Positions 36,719 through 49,718 of a stretch of 64,000 bases of DNA are shown piece after piece. The translations under genes and the position numbers were made by a program. The DNA lies in NCBI GenBank assembly GCA_019843655.1, contig JACDQD010000106.1:62001-126000 (forward strand). Direction: 5' to 3'. This stretch comes from Lethocerus indicus. Taxonomy: Eukaryota > Arthropoda > Insecta > Hemiptera > Belostomatidae. The notes below the pieces were generated by a model, which did no database searches, was not told the origin of the DNA, and was given only the letters and a program-made list of their open reading frames with translations. How positions within the stretch are numbered: position 1 is the first letter of the stretch; the number at the start of each line of letters is the position of its first letter.

Positions 36719-39700
36719 AATTTTCGCCGAGAGATGTGACTAAGGCGGTATAACATTTAATCCATCATTCTCAGACAGCCATTCAACATTCAGGGCTTCC
36801 ATTTCGTTCTGAAGAAAGCGAAAAAACCACATTTTCCAACCCTCCCTTTCCCCTTCCGGACAGGAAGGCCTAGATTATACGGAGCAAATTAATGAACTAA
36901 GATAATAATTTTCCTATATTTTAAAGATTTGAAAGTATAAATCGATATTCTACAGGATTTTATGAGTTAATCTAGGGCCACCTATTACTTTTCCTGCCCC
37001 CAATATTGGGTCGCTTTCATCGACTGCAATAAAACGTACTGTAAAATACATACAAATCGTATAAACATTCTTTTACATTACGGTGCAATACTAGATTAAA
37101 ATTATATTTTTTGGTTGGTTCCCAATAAAGTCCGCATTTCGGTTCTAATTTCAACACCGAATTAACTGATTCATAAAAGATACACGAATTAATGCTGGTG
37201 GGAAAATACGAAGAGAAATAAGCTTTGTAAATGTATTTGGAATAGAAGTCGTAGATTCTAACGGAAGACGGCCTAACCCAAAGTTTCGGCCGGGAGAAAT
37301 TGAATTCAATAAAAGTTTCACAAGGGTTTCTTCTACACGCTTACCTAAAACATAGAGCCCGTACATTGTTTTCGAGTGTTGGAGAGAAGGGGATTTAGGA
37401 ACAGAATGCGAATTGGAATTGGTACGGGTTAACGTGTCCCGCTCGCAGAGAAAAAAGCACAGGAGTTAATTCACGAGTAGGAGATAACAGATTTCGGTTA
37501 ATAATCCATGCTGTTATTAGCTGAATTATGATATTTGTGTGCCGGCAATTGTGCACGGGAACGTGTCGCTGGGGTTGTTAAGGTCGAGGGGGGTTACATA
37601 TTTCAAACCCGTGGATGGGGGTGAGAGGGTAACACACTCCAATTTATTAGAGCAAATATCACTTTATAGATTGGGCAGAGTCAATAGTTGCTGAGCTCGC
37701 CAAACGGTCCCCGGGACCATTATATATGAGGCCGGTATTGGGGTCGGCAGTCGGCGTCCCCCGGGCCCGTTGTCTAATGCTAATAGATACATTTCAATAT
37801 CAGCCCTGGGACACTGGGGCCAACTTTTCTTCCCCCATTCCTTCACCTGCAATACTCCTCCTCCGGCGGCCTCCTTCTGATCCCCAGAATCCGTCCCAAG
37901 CCGTTCTTCACCGCCCTCTTGACAATCTCGAATCGAATCTTGCTCTGTAGATTCCCCAATCGGGCCCAACAAATATCTTCACGTTGGCCGCTGTGTTTCA
38001 ATTTGTTTTGTTCGGGATCGATCGGTCGTAGGCCGGACGATATCACTTCCGCTTTTAGCACTGATCGAGACGTCGACGGCCGGCGATTTGCAGGGTTCGC
38101 GTATTCATTGGTGGCCGCCGCCACAGTTCACGTGTAGTCAAATCATTTTGTTAGTACGCTACTCCCAGACAATACCTCGCACGGAGCGGACTCTCTTCCG
38201 TCTTATAGTCCATACCGTTGTAATCGTTAAGGCTCTCGTCAACGATATCGCCTGCTAAACTAGTTAGGAGCGAAGTATTGTTCAAATAAAAAATAGCATT
38301 CCATTTCTAGATCCGACAAGACTTGTCCTACATTTCGAGTTAATACAAACTACCTCAACTACGACACTCGTAACGCAGAAAATGGAGAGTGATTTGAGTG
38401 CAATACCTAAAGTCGACTAAATTCCACTAGGCTTCGAGACGGATTGATTATTAATCGCTTACTAGCCAGGGGTTATTAGCGCTAACCTGGGTTGACGCGT
38501 ACGGAAAACTGTTAAGAAGTATTATCAAAATGCACAACACTTTACAGGCAACGTTAGTAGCGATCTCGCAGCATTTCGAAAAACTCCGTGGCAGGCATTT
38601 TAAAATTTGGATGCTTAATTGTGTTTGAGGTTGAGGCTTACCCAAGGTTTCGCACGGTAGCCCGCCGACCAAAGGAGCCGCCCGGTGGTACTCCGCCCGG
38701 AATTTTTTCTTTCGTTCCGGCTGTTGGTTCGAATCCTCCTCAACGTCTAATATGCACTTTTGAGAAGGGTTCGCGCTAATTGTGTTGATTCTATTGAATT
38801 CTGAAACAAATGAATGATTGGTCTAAATATTCTCGAGTGTTGTCTAGAGGCCCGCGAGTCGACCCCCAGCGCCTATTTCGCTCCCAATTACGCCTATTCG
38901 AAACCGACCAGAAATTAAAACACGAGCCGAGAGTTCTTCGGCTCCGGTCCCCTACGATCCTTCATTCGACGTAGCAATCGGAAGAAGCCATCCGTTTTTA
39001 GCCAACAATATCGACGATTCGAGCGTTTTTCTTCTTGAAGTATAATTCTAATTGAGCGCTACTATTCTCCATTCGATTCGATGATTTCCTCCAACTTATA
39101 ATGTAGCCTCGTAGCCGGTACGGCCGGTGAACACGACTCTCCTTTAGACCGCAGGTGATTACAAATTATTAGAAAAAGGCGATATCAAGTTCCGCCTCAG
39201 ATTTTCTTAAAAGAGAAAGCTCGAAAGGGGGTGAATTTCATTTGGGGCGCGGAAGGCTCCCTTCCCCGGCGTGTCCTTAAGCCGGGGGCTCATCCCATTT
39301 GCCTAATTGGTGCGGCGGCTCCTTTCGGAAGTATGATTAAATTTCAATTTCGCGACAAAGGCCTCTGCACTTCGGGGTTACACACGCCGCCTTTTTCCAT
39401 GAAAAGAGCGTCGATCCGGCCAAGACTGAATTAATCGGGTGGGCGGACTTTGCCGCCTAATGAGGATTTAATAGTGAGTGGGGTGGCGGGGACATTGCCA
39501 ACTTGGTGGGAACAGGACATTGGGTGGGCTGTGGGACAGGCGCCTGAGTTATGGGGGCCAACGGCCACCTGCCACCTGGACCCACCCAATCCCCGAGCTA
39601 CCACTAGTTCTAATTGCAGGCGCACCGCTCCCTTTCCCTCGGACATCATAAAACATAAAACCCGACGGTTCTAGACAAAAAAAAGGCGACGGGAAAGCCA

Positions 39701-42700
39701 AGTCGGAGTATACTGCACTTTGCGATATTCTACAGGGGAAGATTAACGCCGACCTTCAATTCTGGATTCGCTTCCATCTCTTACGGCTCTTATTCAATAA
39801 AGCCGATTTTGCGGCAACGCCGTTCGACTATTAAAGCATTCCTGCTGCCCTACGTCCCTCTTCGGGTCTAATTTCGCTCTAATCAGCTCGTAGCGCTTCG
39901 AACTCTTAAAACTTTATAATACGTTCGCGCGATTCCGAATCCAATACTCCCTTGTCGGTATCCGCAGTTTGTTTAATTAATCACGCATCGATTCGCAGCT
40001 CTTTTTACGGCCATAAAATCAGGCCTTCGGTGTCTAAAATTAAGGGATGTGGGGACGCGGTAATTTATTGAAAGCGGTTCTCGTTAGCCGGCCCTATCTA
40101 TAAAGAGAACTATGCGGAGGATATCGGAATTCGGAAACCGCCTCCGTTGTATTCGGTTGACTAACGGCCGACATTCCGGGCGTACATCGGTAGTAATGCA
40201 GAAAATCTGACCGCTATATATTTCTCGGTCTTCCACAGCATTAACCCGTCCGTTGTATGCTCCTAGTCCACGGCTAGGCGTTTTTAAAATTTGCCACACG
40301 GCAAAACCTATCCCACCGAACCAGGTTACAGTCTAAAAGGCGACAACAATATGCCGATGTCGATATCTGTCAGATTTTAATTGTTTAAAATACGAAGAAA
40401 TGTGAATTTATGCCGTAACCGGGAAATCGATTTAGCCGGCGTTATTATTAGTTGGAGAAAAGTTAGGCGGGGGCCCCCCGGTGAGAGATTTACCTGAGAG
40501 TTGCCTACTTTGAGGGGTTGGAGTGGGAAGGGTGGCGGGTGGCGAGGGAACTTGTGTTTGTACAAAGCCTTGATCAAAAGTGCAGCCTCCTCGGCATGTT
40601 GATAGAGTCGGCCGGGCTTTGTTTTCTATACGCGCAGCGCCGGAGAGAAACTGGCGAAAAAGCGCCAAAGGAAACCGCTCCGCTAGGTCAATATTTACCG
40701 CCGGCGTGTTGTTCGAATTCTCTCCACCGTAATGAAACCGAGATAAAATTCAAAATTTACATAATAAGCTGCGACCGCCATGAGATTTAACGTCTCCTCG
40801 AATTTTCGACATTTTAAGCACCTCTACTATCGGTAGAAACCATACGTATGTGAACTTCCAACGGTTATATTACGACCGTACAAAGTGGACGTCGAAAACG
40901 ATGAAAAGTTCACCGATGAAGAACCATTATAGTGTAAATATTGACAAGAATAGTAGCTTGAAACAGAACTGTGTAAAGACTAATTTTCGCCCTTTAGGAA
41001 TAATCTCATTCCCTTCAAATTTCATATAATAACTTTATCTCAAGTGCGAATTCACCTTCAGTTTTTCTTTCATTTTTAAAATTCAAACGAGACTTTCATA
41101 GGATCAACATTGGAACCTACGGCTCCTGAATAGTTTTTATGAGATGAGAAAGCGCAATGAGTAAACTGTGGAACGGCCATTTCGTCAACCTCGATTGGTA
41201 CAGCTTTTCACCGCTTCGGAGGGATATTTCCATTCGCCCGATATAAGAATGTAACAGGACCATACTTGACTTTCAGAGATTAAGAAAAGATAATTTTTAA
41301 AATCAAACGTAGGCAGTACTTAATACTTACAATGCTGCGCGTCAGTCGCATTTTCGAAGCGCAAATCTCAATAAATACGTAACATTTTCGGGAAAGGGGA
41401 CAGTCAAGATTATTTTGTTAACCCCTTAGCTATACAGGAGCCTCAAACGCATTTCTCGTTATTGTTCAGAAACAGTTTCATGTTTTATAATGGAAATCGT
41501 GGAGGATAAGAGTCGGTAGTGAGTTGTCATCATTCAAATTCATTCCTTAGAATTTGTAGAACGCGATTGTATTTGTTATATCTGCGTATACATTTAAATT
41601 ATTAAGGATGTGTGATGCATGTAATTAGTTGGGCACTCCTGATTTGCGAATGCCACACAAAAATACCTTTTATAATTTTACCTTTACAAGAACAAACAAT
41701 CTCATATTCCAGGGGCTTCAACTGCATTTTTTGATTTTTGGAAAGATGTAAAGAGAAATCACAATTAGTACATACACTGTTGTAAATTGAACACAAACAA
41801 ATAAAAATTTAAAAAGTCGTATACCATCGAGTGACGATGATTGGCGGCTTTTTACGCATTATAAATCGCCGCGATTCGTTATAATCAATACTGTTCAGCA
41901 TGTACTTTTTCGATTCTTTTTTTCGTTGCCGTTCAGTTCACTTATAAACTAGTTTTTAGTAAGACAAATTTTTTTTAGGAAAGGATTGGGCGAACAGTGC
42001 GGGTCTGCAAATGGTGACGGTGGATTCTTTTTAGTGATATTTCGTGTTGAATGATTCTTACTCTCACCAACAACATGCTCCTCGAGTCCTCCTCGCCTCC
42101 GCCAATGTCACTTCCGTATTGACTTCCGATTTTCACCAGCAATTAACGTTACCAAAAGGGGTAAAACCGTTAAACCGACAAAAATCAGATACGAGAACGA
42201 ACTTCCGCATTTCTTTTTCAGTGTTATGTTTAGCAACATGATATATATATGCAGGCAAGTAAACAATTGCATCGAAAATAACAGATATTTAATGACGGGC
42301 AAACACGACAACAGTACAACATTTCAGTAAGCTATCAACAGAATGTATTGTAAATGTAATGCACTCATTGGTTGAATGCACTAAATTATCCGGTTTCGTG
42401 ATAAAGACTTCCATTTCATAATCGTAATTGCCCAACATTTCGGTATAGTCCTTTCAGAATGTTTTGCGTAAAATATGAAAGGTTATGGTCCTTTGTTGAA
42501 AACGATATGATGAGGCCTCATATCAAGAACAGCCTCCGCGGTTCTACATATGTCTGATATATGCGGCATGTACTGTATCGTACGTGAATAAAGGTTACGT
42601 TTTGTATTCACCGGTGGCGCATTGGTAATGATATGCCGGGCGGCTTTTAGTCGAATTCGGATTTGCGGAGGGCAGGTGGGTGAAACAGGCTCGGATATTT

Positions 42701-44203
42701 GAAGCTCGCGCTGAGTTTTAGGATTTCAAACATTTGTCAACGTGTTTATCGGGCGCGCGTATAGGAGAAAAGGTGGCGACAAAAGGGCGGGTTGGACAAG
42801 TTGTAGGGAGAAGGGTGGTCTCCACCGACTGTCCCGCGAATAGTTACAATTCGGGGTCCGGCTACATTGTTCCGCCGGCCTAATGGAATCCGACCGTCCC
42901 AAGGACGAAATCCGAGCCGGCATTTGCATATTTAGTTTACTGGAAACACAGGGGCCGATGTAGCGCGAGGGCTTGCCCACGTGAGGGGGAGGGGGAGGCA
43001 CACGCCTGAATATTTGATACGGGCATTTCTATAGCCAAGGTCCCCCCTTTACAAACAGACAGAGTTCATTTGTTTTCCAGCCGGAGACCCACGGGGTGGA
43101 TTCAATACACAATATTATGGGCCCTAATGCCGTAAGGTTTAACGTTTCGGAATTATTTTAGGACCGCGCAAATTTAATTAAGAGATACTGAGTTTTTCCG
43201 TTACAAACAAGGGTAGAAATCCAAATTGAAGATGATAATCTATGGTATTTAAATTTACAATGAGCTCGCATACATCGACTAAAATTATTTGAATTAAATT
43301 AAATCTGTCCTACATAATGCGTATAAGGTTTACAGACTCTGGGACACCAACTTCTGACTAAATTCTTTCTCCGGTTTCCACTTCTCAACATCGTCAGTTG
43401 CATTGACGTTAGTGAGTCGCTGATGAAATGTTTACGATCTATATATCCTATCTGTACTGTTCCTAATGCAAATTACAACAGTGGAAAAAATAAACTGGCC
43501 TAATATACTCCAGGAGGTAATTATATTAAATCTCCCTATTAAGGTTACTAGATTTTTCTTATTTTAGGTTCTCACAAAAGTTCTACAAACACTTAAATTG
43601 TGTTGAAAATAAATGATACTGTAAAAAATAATTAGCTTCCACTATCAGCTGCTCCATTCCTATTTATGGATTTTTCTGGATATGTTTTATTTTGTGCAAT
43701 AATTTTTAAAGGTCGATCACCTGAAAAGTTTCACTTGATACCGCTTACTGAAATGCTGGTAAAAACGAAACGGGTTTATTCGGTTCGAAGAAAAATAATT
43801 TACAATTTTCCAGTCCGTTTACTTTAGCGCCGGATTGAATTCGAGTTCGGACCCCGTGCCAGAATGAGAACCCGACACTAAATAAACACCGTACGATGAA
43901 ACTGTGTTGGCTCTTACGGGGTCAAGTTACGTCAGAAAAAGTGATGATTTTTTTTCTCCTCTTTGAAGACTTAGTTAGACTCTTTGAAGTTGCGTTTCCA
44001 TTCCGGTCTTCAAATAAAAAAATATATAGAAACCGAACGGAGGATAGGAGGGTTTCGAGCGGCCGGGGTTCGGGCGGGGAAAGGATACGGGGAGTGAAAA
44101 TAAAAGAACAAATCTAGATTCCATTTTAAAATAAAACATCAAAAATAACGGGAGGGGGGGTGTATAAGTGAATGGTGAAGGTGATCGGTGATGGTGTACT
44201 TAC

Positions 44204-44342
44204 GTCCAGTGAGTGGGTGCATGAGAGTCGGGTGCGAGTTGGTAAGACTTGCAGTGGGCTGCTTGGGCTTGCTGACCTTCGTGTTGCTCTTGGCAAACTC
44301 CAGTCTGATGGTCTGCGGCATGTCGGGGTCGAACCGCACCCC
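44204..44342 (-). CDS. cpo: cpo exon: RRM1 C-terminal strand and start of linker
   Basis: This 139-nt exon encodes 46 residues plus one base. It starts [20 protein letters not shown], the RRM1 beta4 region, then a basic stretch (KVSKPKQ) and a Ser/Thr/His/Pro linker ending [10 protein letters not shown]. The donor is C|GTAAGT (phase 1). The acceptor is a tandem GCAGCAG: use of the upstream AG would start the exon at 44345 and add one Gln after DLQ. I chose 44342 because family members read directly from helix 2 into G-(V/I)-RFDP. Reading past the donor reaches a stop at 44139-44141, which would truncate the protein before RRM2. Confidence 0.9.
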
Positions 44343-47300
44343 CTGCTGCAATCACATCCCCTTCCAATAAGTACCCCTTACCCCCGAGAAATTGAGTGAA
44401 AAGAAGAGAAGAAAAACAAAAACAATTGCCCCGTCGTTTTTTGTATATATCCGCCATTACCACTTCCCTTGTTGGGCGGCCGCGAATCCGCGGGCCGGCC
44501 CTCTCTCTAAGTCCCTTTTTGCTTATGTTTGGTGTGCATGTTCCATTATCAGTTTCGCAACGGTCGAAAGACGCCTAGCCGTGATAATGGCCCGTTGTGC
44601 CAATTTGAGCTCTTCAGCGAGCAGTCCTCAGTATGAGACGTGATCAAATAGCAGTTCGACTGTTCAATTTACAGCGCAAAATTCCCGCATCCCTTAAACC
44701 AGGATGATGGAGGGAGAATTTTCGTGAAAACAACGAATATACCAGTATCACAATTTAAAATGAAATAATACTCGATAACCTTAAACTTCTATGCGATTAC
44801 GCGACGATAGTAGGGCTAAAAATTGATTTTGATAAGGGTAATAGAATATAAGGGATAAATCCGCAGGTAATGACTCATTTGGAAATAAAATACGGCGCGA
44901 AAAAAGGTTTAAATTGTAATAATTTAAATTGAGCGCATACTCGGAAAATACTGACTTGAAGACGTCAGTATAGACAATTTAAATTATCCTACTGAATTAC
45001 CACCGTTTCAATTGAAATCTTAAAACAGAATACTCTAATTCTTCCGAACTATGTTGGAGGATCGAAATTTGTACTTTAACACATGGAAAAAGGTGAGAGA
45101 CCTCTTTTATAAGGTTCACAGATAGGGGCACATAGGGCAATATCTGTATTAGGGCAACTCTCGAGAGAGTTATGGAGAGTGTAGGGGGATCGGATACGGC
45201 TCCGAGATAGAGAGCGAGCGGGGGCGTCAACTGCACGATCCATTGTCGAGATCGGGACATTACGATATCGACAAAGAGGCTGTTTTCTAAAACTCCAGAA
45301 ATATTTTCTGGAAGCCTGTACCTTCTCGTCCTCGTTCTGGGAGAAGGAAGACGGTCGTCTTCGAATGGAACTGACACCTCCGGTAAAACGGTATCGGAAA
45401 AGAGAGTGTTAACGCTTCAACAAAAGGCTTCCAGTTCACGATATTTCCTTCCCTAACCCGCTCAGTTATCTAGACCCCAATCGAAACTATAAAGACTGCA
45501 TTAATAATTTTTTTTATACGGATACTGTAATTCGAAAATATCCTAATGAAATTTACAAAACATTATGGGCGGTACTCTACAGTAGAACTGCTGTTTGATA
45601 TAATCCATTAGATTATTTTTTGACTCACAACTGTTAGGTGAAAGTACCGCAGTACACATCAGAATGGCCCAAGAGTAAAGAGTGGATTAATCCCCGACTA
45701 ATATAAAGGCTCGGCCGCGGGTGGTGTTATTTTTTCTAAAATCGATTAACCGACGCGGGGGATGGACGTTTGGGGGGATGTAGTACGTCGACCCCTGGGG
45801 GTTAGCCGGGCTTAAAATAATATTTATACATGTATACGTATAGAGACAGAGAGATAGAGAGATACAGAGGGTGGTTTCGAAATAAAAAAATTGTGTACAA
45901 CTACATAGAGAAGTGGTAATGTCGGATGACGGTGCCTTACCAGCTAGAAGTGCCGTGTTCTGTGTCGGGTCTGAAGGGGGTTGAGGGGGCTAGTCTTAAA
46001 ATTCATTGTCTTTAGCAAGCTGGTGGGTGACTCTAGTGAACAATGGGGGTTATGTATTTGGGTTTCTGTACAATCTACGGCATTGGCTTGGACCCTTGTT
46101 AGGGACAATTTCAGGAATGTTTAACTAATATAAAAACATTTAAGGTAATTTGGAAGCTTCACTGCCAGCAGCGTAAAACGTTTTAACAAGGATATGCACT
46201 CACAATAAAAAGAATAAACTTTTTAAAATGTGCTCCCTCTGAATCGTAAGCTTGCATACTCAGTAAATACAGCAACTGTGTAAAACATAGTTCTATAATT
46301 GGAAAGTACCAAACAAAATTTAATATAAAATTTTGTCTGAAATTGGCAGATTAAAAATTATTATCCGAAAGAAATTTAGAAGCAATTAAAATTAGTTAAC
46401 ATATATTAAAATAATGTGTTACACTTTAATATATTGTCATAATTATTTCAGGAGTTTCTGATACATTACTTTCTTCTTGTTTATTTTCTGAACTTTGATG
46501 GTACTTATTTTAAACAAAATACACTGTGCCGTTAATTGTGTCTGTAAATTGTTTCGTACTTTATAACTGAATCAGGCAAGAAATGTTAATCTAGGAAATG
46601 TTAATGTATCACATTTTATTATACAAAATGCGTCATGCGTCGTGCAATTATTTCAGACGCCAAAGTTCATATGTTGAGGGAAAAATAATTCAAATGGATT
46701 TAAATGCAGATATATTACAATTCTAAGGATATGGTCGCAGACAATAATATTCCGAGCTTTCGAACTTTCACTCGTGAAAGCGAGAAAGGACTCCCCGAAA
46801 AGAATTTTTTTTTAGTTCGGGATGCCAAGCCAATGCGCAAATGTCTTTGGGACAGTGTGATTGGAAAATAAATTCACCCTCTTCTAAATATCGCATTGGG
46901 GGAGCCGTAGGGGCATTCCGGACGACTTTGAGGATCTAATCTTCTCATTAGACACACAGCGTGCGGTAGGCCCCTACCAACAGCCCTCAATCCAAAACTC
47001 ATCGTGTGAGGGGTGCGAAAGTTGCACAGGAACAAGCACAAGCTTCAGTATTTGAAAAAGCTTACAATATACAGATGTAGTCACTTCAACATTTAGAAAC
47101 CAGTTGTTAGTAGCATTTGGTATAAATACGAAATAAGATTTAATAATAAACCGGTGGTTCGCTGAATGAAATATAGTTATTTATAACTTATAGTTGTAAT
47201 TGAAGCTGAATTATAAAGAACGGAATTTTCCATATATCTAATACGGTACACTTACAAACGTAAACTAAAAAAATCATATCGTTGATATTTTTTATACATA

Positions 47301-48956
47301 CAATGACAGTAAATTTAAACCGACGTTGTTCGTACAAAACTTTTACTGTACGACTGGCCAAAATTGAATTTTCAACAGTTTTTGGAATTATTTAGAGGAA
47401 ATAGGTTGGTAAAACTAAGAGGAAAAATCATCCAAATAATTTTAATCCGAAAGGATAAGAACTGATAAAAGCAGGGAATAAAGAAGTAAAAATATCCCAT
47501 TCGGTTAAACGGGCCGCACTTTCGCTCATTAATAAAATTCAACTCAGTTGGAATCCTACAGTTTCAACAATACTTATTTATTTAGCGGAAATGAAGTTCC
47601 ACAGCAGACAACGTTGCACTGCCCCCTCCCCCACCACCCGACCGGCCACGAGCTTGACTGAACTTTGTTTGCACTTAGTATTAAATTAAAGTTTAACTTA
47701 CTAACTACTTAAGGAAACTAACTGCGAACTTGGGCTAATGCTCTACTTGGAAAAAGTCTAGAATTTCTTCCGGCCTCTAATATAATATGAGCTTATCCAT
47801 CCTATCCGCATCAAGATATTTTTAATTGGCAGTTTGAAATAAATGCTCCTTCCGCAAACCACAAAATATATGTATATGTACAATAGATAACTCGCCATGG
47901 TAAAAATGCGTAATAGAGATTTATTTCTGATAAAATACCTACTTTTAAAATTGGTTAAATGAACTGCCTCAAGAGGCATTACAGAAGCTAAATTGTTTTA
48001 CAAGATAATCTTAATATTGCAAACGCAGACTAAACTTCTTTAGGTATTAAAATATAAGTATTTATATAACGAATTATTAAGGGATACAAGTTACTGTCGG
48101 TGCCGGTGACAATATTCCAGGGATCGTGTGCCAAGTCTGGTATGGGGGTCTTCCTAAATGCTAGGGTTTGACATTTACCTTTAATCAAAACCGAAGGGCG
48201 CCCGCCGCAACACCCTACCTCTATCTAGAGGTACGGTCTACAGAATGCATCATATATGCAGCAGGCCAAGTGCAACGTTCCACCGAACGGAGCAAATCAC
48301 ATTTAGTATGAGTTTAGAGTACATGTTTTGTGGTCTGCGAGGAGGTGGAACACCGTGGATTTCGTGTGTTTCTGTCACCTCTCGCTGGTTTGGTCTTATC
48401 CTAGACCAGTTTCGGCTGCTCGCCACCGTCGGTAGCGGTTTTAATCACTTTGGATGTTTTTTGGGCATCCTCACTGCACTGTCACTGTCACTTGTACTGT
48501 GATGGTTGTCTGTTTATCGTTTGTACATATATGTCTTGTTATTGTGTTTTCGGTGAATGTTTTTTATCTTATTTGGGTTGGGAGGGATTCTGTTTATTGA
48601 CTTAAGTCTTTGTCGGATTTTCGGCCAAATATATATTTGATCAAACAACTGGTCACAACTATTAGGTTCTGACATCCAAATATATGACAGGACACATCTG
48701 GTATTGTGTATTTACGATCATAAAAGTTTTCCTGTTGATACAAAATTTATTGAAAACATTTTGAGGTAAAAGTTTAAAGTAACGACAGGCACTTTCTTAG
48801 ATTATATATTGTACACAGTAATGGATGTAATGACGGCGCTAATACTAGACAAGACCCGCCAAACACATTAGTTATGCGGGTTAGTATTAGTGACGCCGTC
48901 GCTGGGTCAAGCAGAAAGATTACATACGACGTATTATTCAGAATTGTACAATCAGT

Positions 48957-49384
48957 ACAATTATCGGTGCAAGTGCACCCAACGAACTTTAGTTAAGTAC
49001 ATTTCCGCACCACCCTCAGGGGGCGCTAGTTTATCGGTCCAAGTGTACCCAACGAACTTTAGTTAAGTACATTTCCGCAACACACCCAGGGGGGCGCTAG
49101 TTAATCGGTCCAAGTGCACTAAACGAACTTTAGTTAAGTACATTTCCGCACCACCCTCAGGGGGCGCTAGTTTATCGGTGCAAGTGCACTAAACGAACTT
49201 TAGTTAAGTACATTTCCGCACCACCCTCAGGGGGCGCTAGTTAATCGGTCCAAGTGCACTAAACGAACTTTAGTTAAGTACATTTCCGCACCACCCTCAG
49301 GGGGCGCTAGTTAATCGGTCCAAGTGCACTAAACGAACTTTAGTTAAGTGCATTTCCGCAACACACCCAGGGGGGCGCTAGTTA
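48957..49384 (+). repeat. 70-bp tandem array, about 6 units (copy B, forward)
   Basis: Same unit as in copy A. Most units have TTAATCGGTCCAAGTGCACT, a variant that occurs once, last but one, in the copy A array. Some units are 71 bp through an extra G in the GGGGGGCGCTAG segment. Confidence 0.95.
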
Positions 49385-49590
49385 CACAAAAATCATTCGT
49401 GTATAAAATAATGGATGTAATGACGGCGCTAATGCTAGACCCGCCAAACACATTAGTTATGCGGGTTAGTTTTAGTAACGCCGTCGCTAGGTCAAACAGA
49501 AAGGTTGCTTACGACGCATTATTCAGAAGCGTAATAAGTAATTTTTTTTATGTTTTTTAATCTAGTTTATTGGTTAGGCGGAATCGGTTA

Positions 49591-49718
49591 GCGGAAATGT
49601 ACTTAACTAAAGTTCGTCGGGTGCACTTGCACAGATAAACTAGCGAACGCCTGAGTGTGGTGGGAAAATTTACTTAACTAAAGTTCGTTGGGAGTACTTG
49701 CATCGATTAACTAGCTTA
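49591..49718 (-). repeat. inverted 70-bp units of copy B
   Basis: About 1.8 units in the opposite orientation, next to the right arm. Confidence 0.9.

Larger units (their letters stand above)
33017..44203 (-). other. cpo intron between RRM1 end and linker exon
   Basis: About 11.2 kb. It holds (TA)n at 34862-34896 and (GA)n at 36634-36713. Several GC-rich patches (37.7-38.1, 39.2-39.7 and 40.4-40.8 kb) give short ORFs on both strands, none with a recognisable domain. Cassette exons cannot be excluded. Confidence 0.6.

Noticed and set aside
38690..38760. tRNA-like B box (GGTTCGAATCC)
   Set aside because: No pairing T stem, acceptor stem, A box or anticodon arm could be placed around it.
44997..45377. 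126-codon open frame on the minus strand
   Set aside because: No recognisable domain, no clear splice or start context, and it lies inside a cpo intron; compatible with chance.
46750..46800. CTTTCAC/GTGAAAG mini-hairpin
   Set aside because: Short stem with a 2-nt loop; expected by chance and not repeated nearby.
48382..48460. Possible hammerhead ribozyme (CTGAAGA...CGAAA) in the terminal module
   Set aside because: The first two core strands and a short stem II can be drawn, but after the GAAA strand there is no matching U-H cleavage strand in either type I or type III arrangement. Kept only as a question in the findings.
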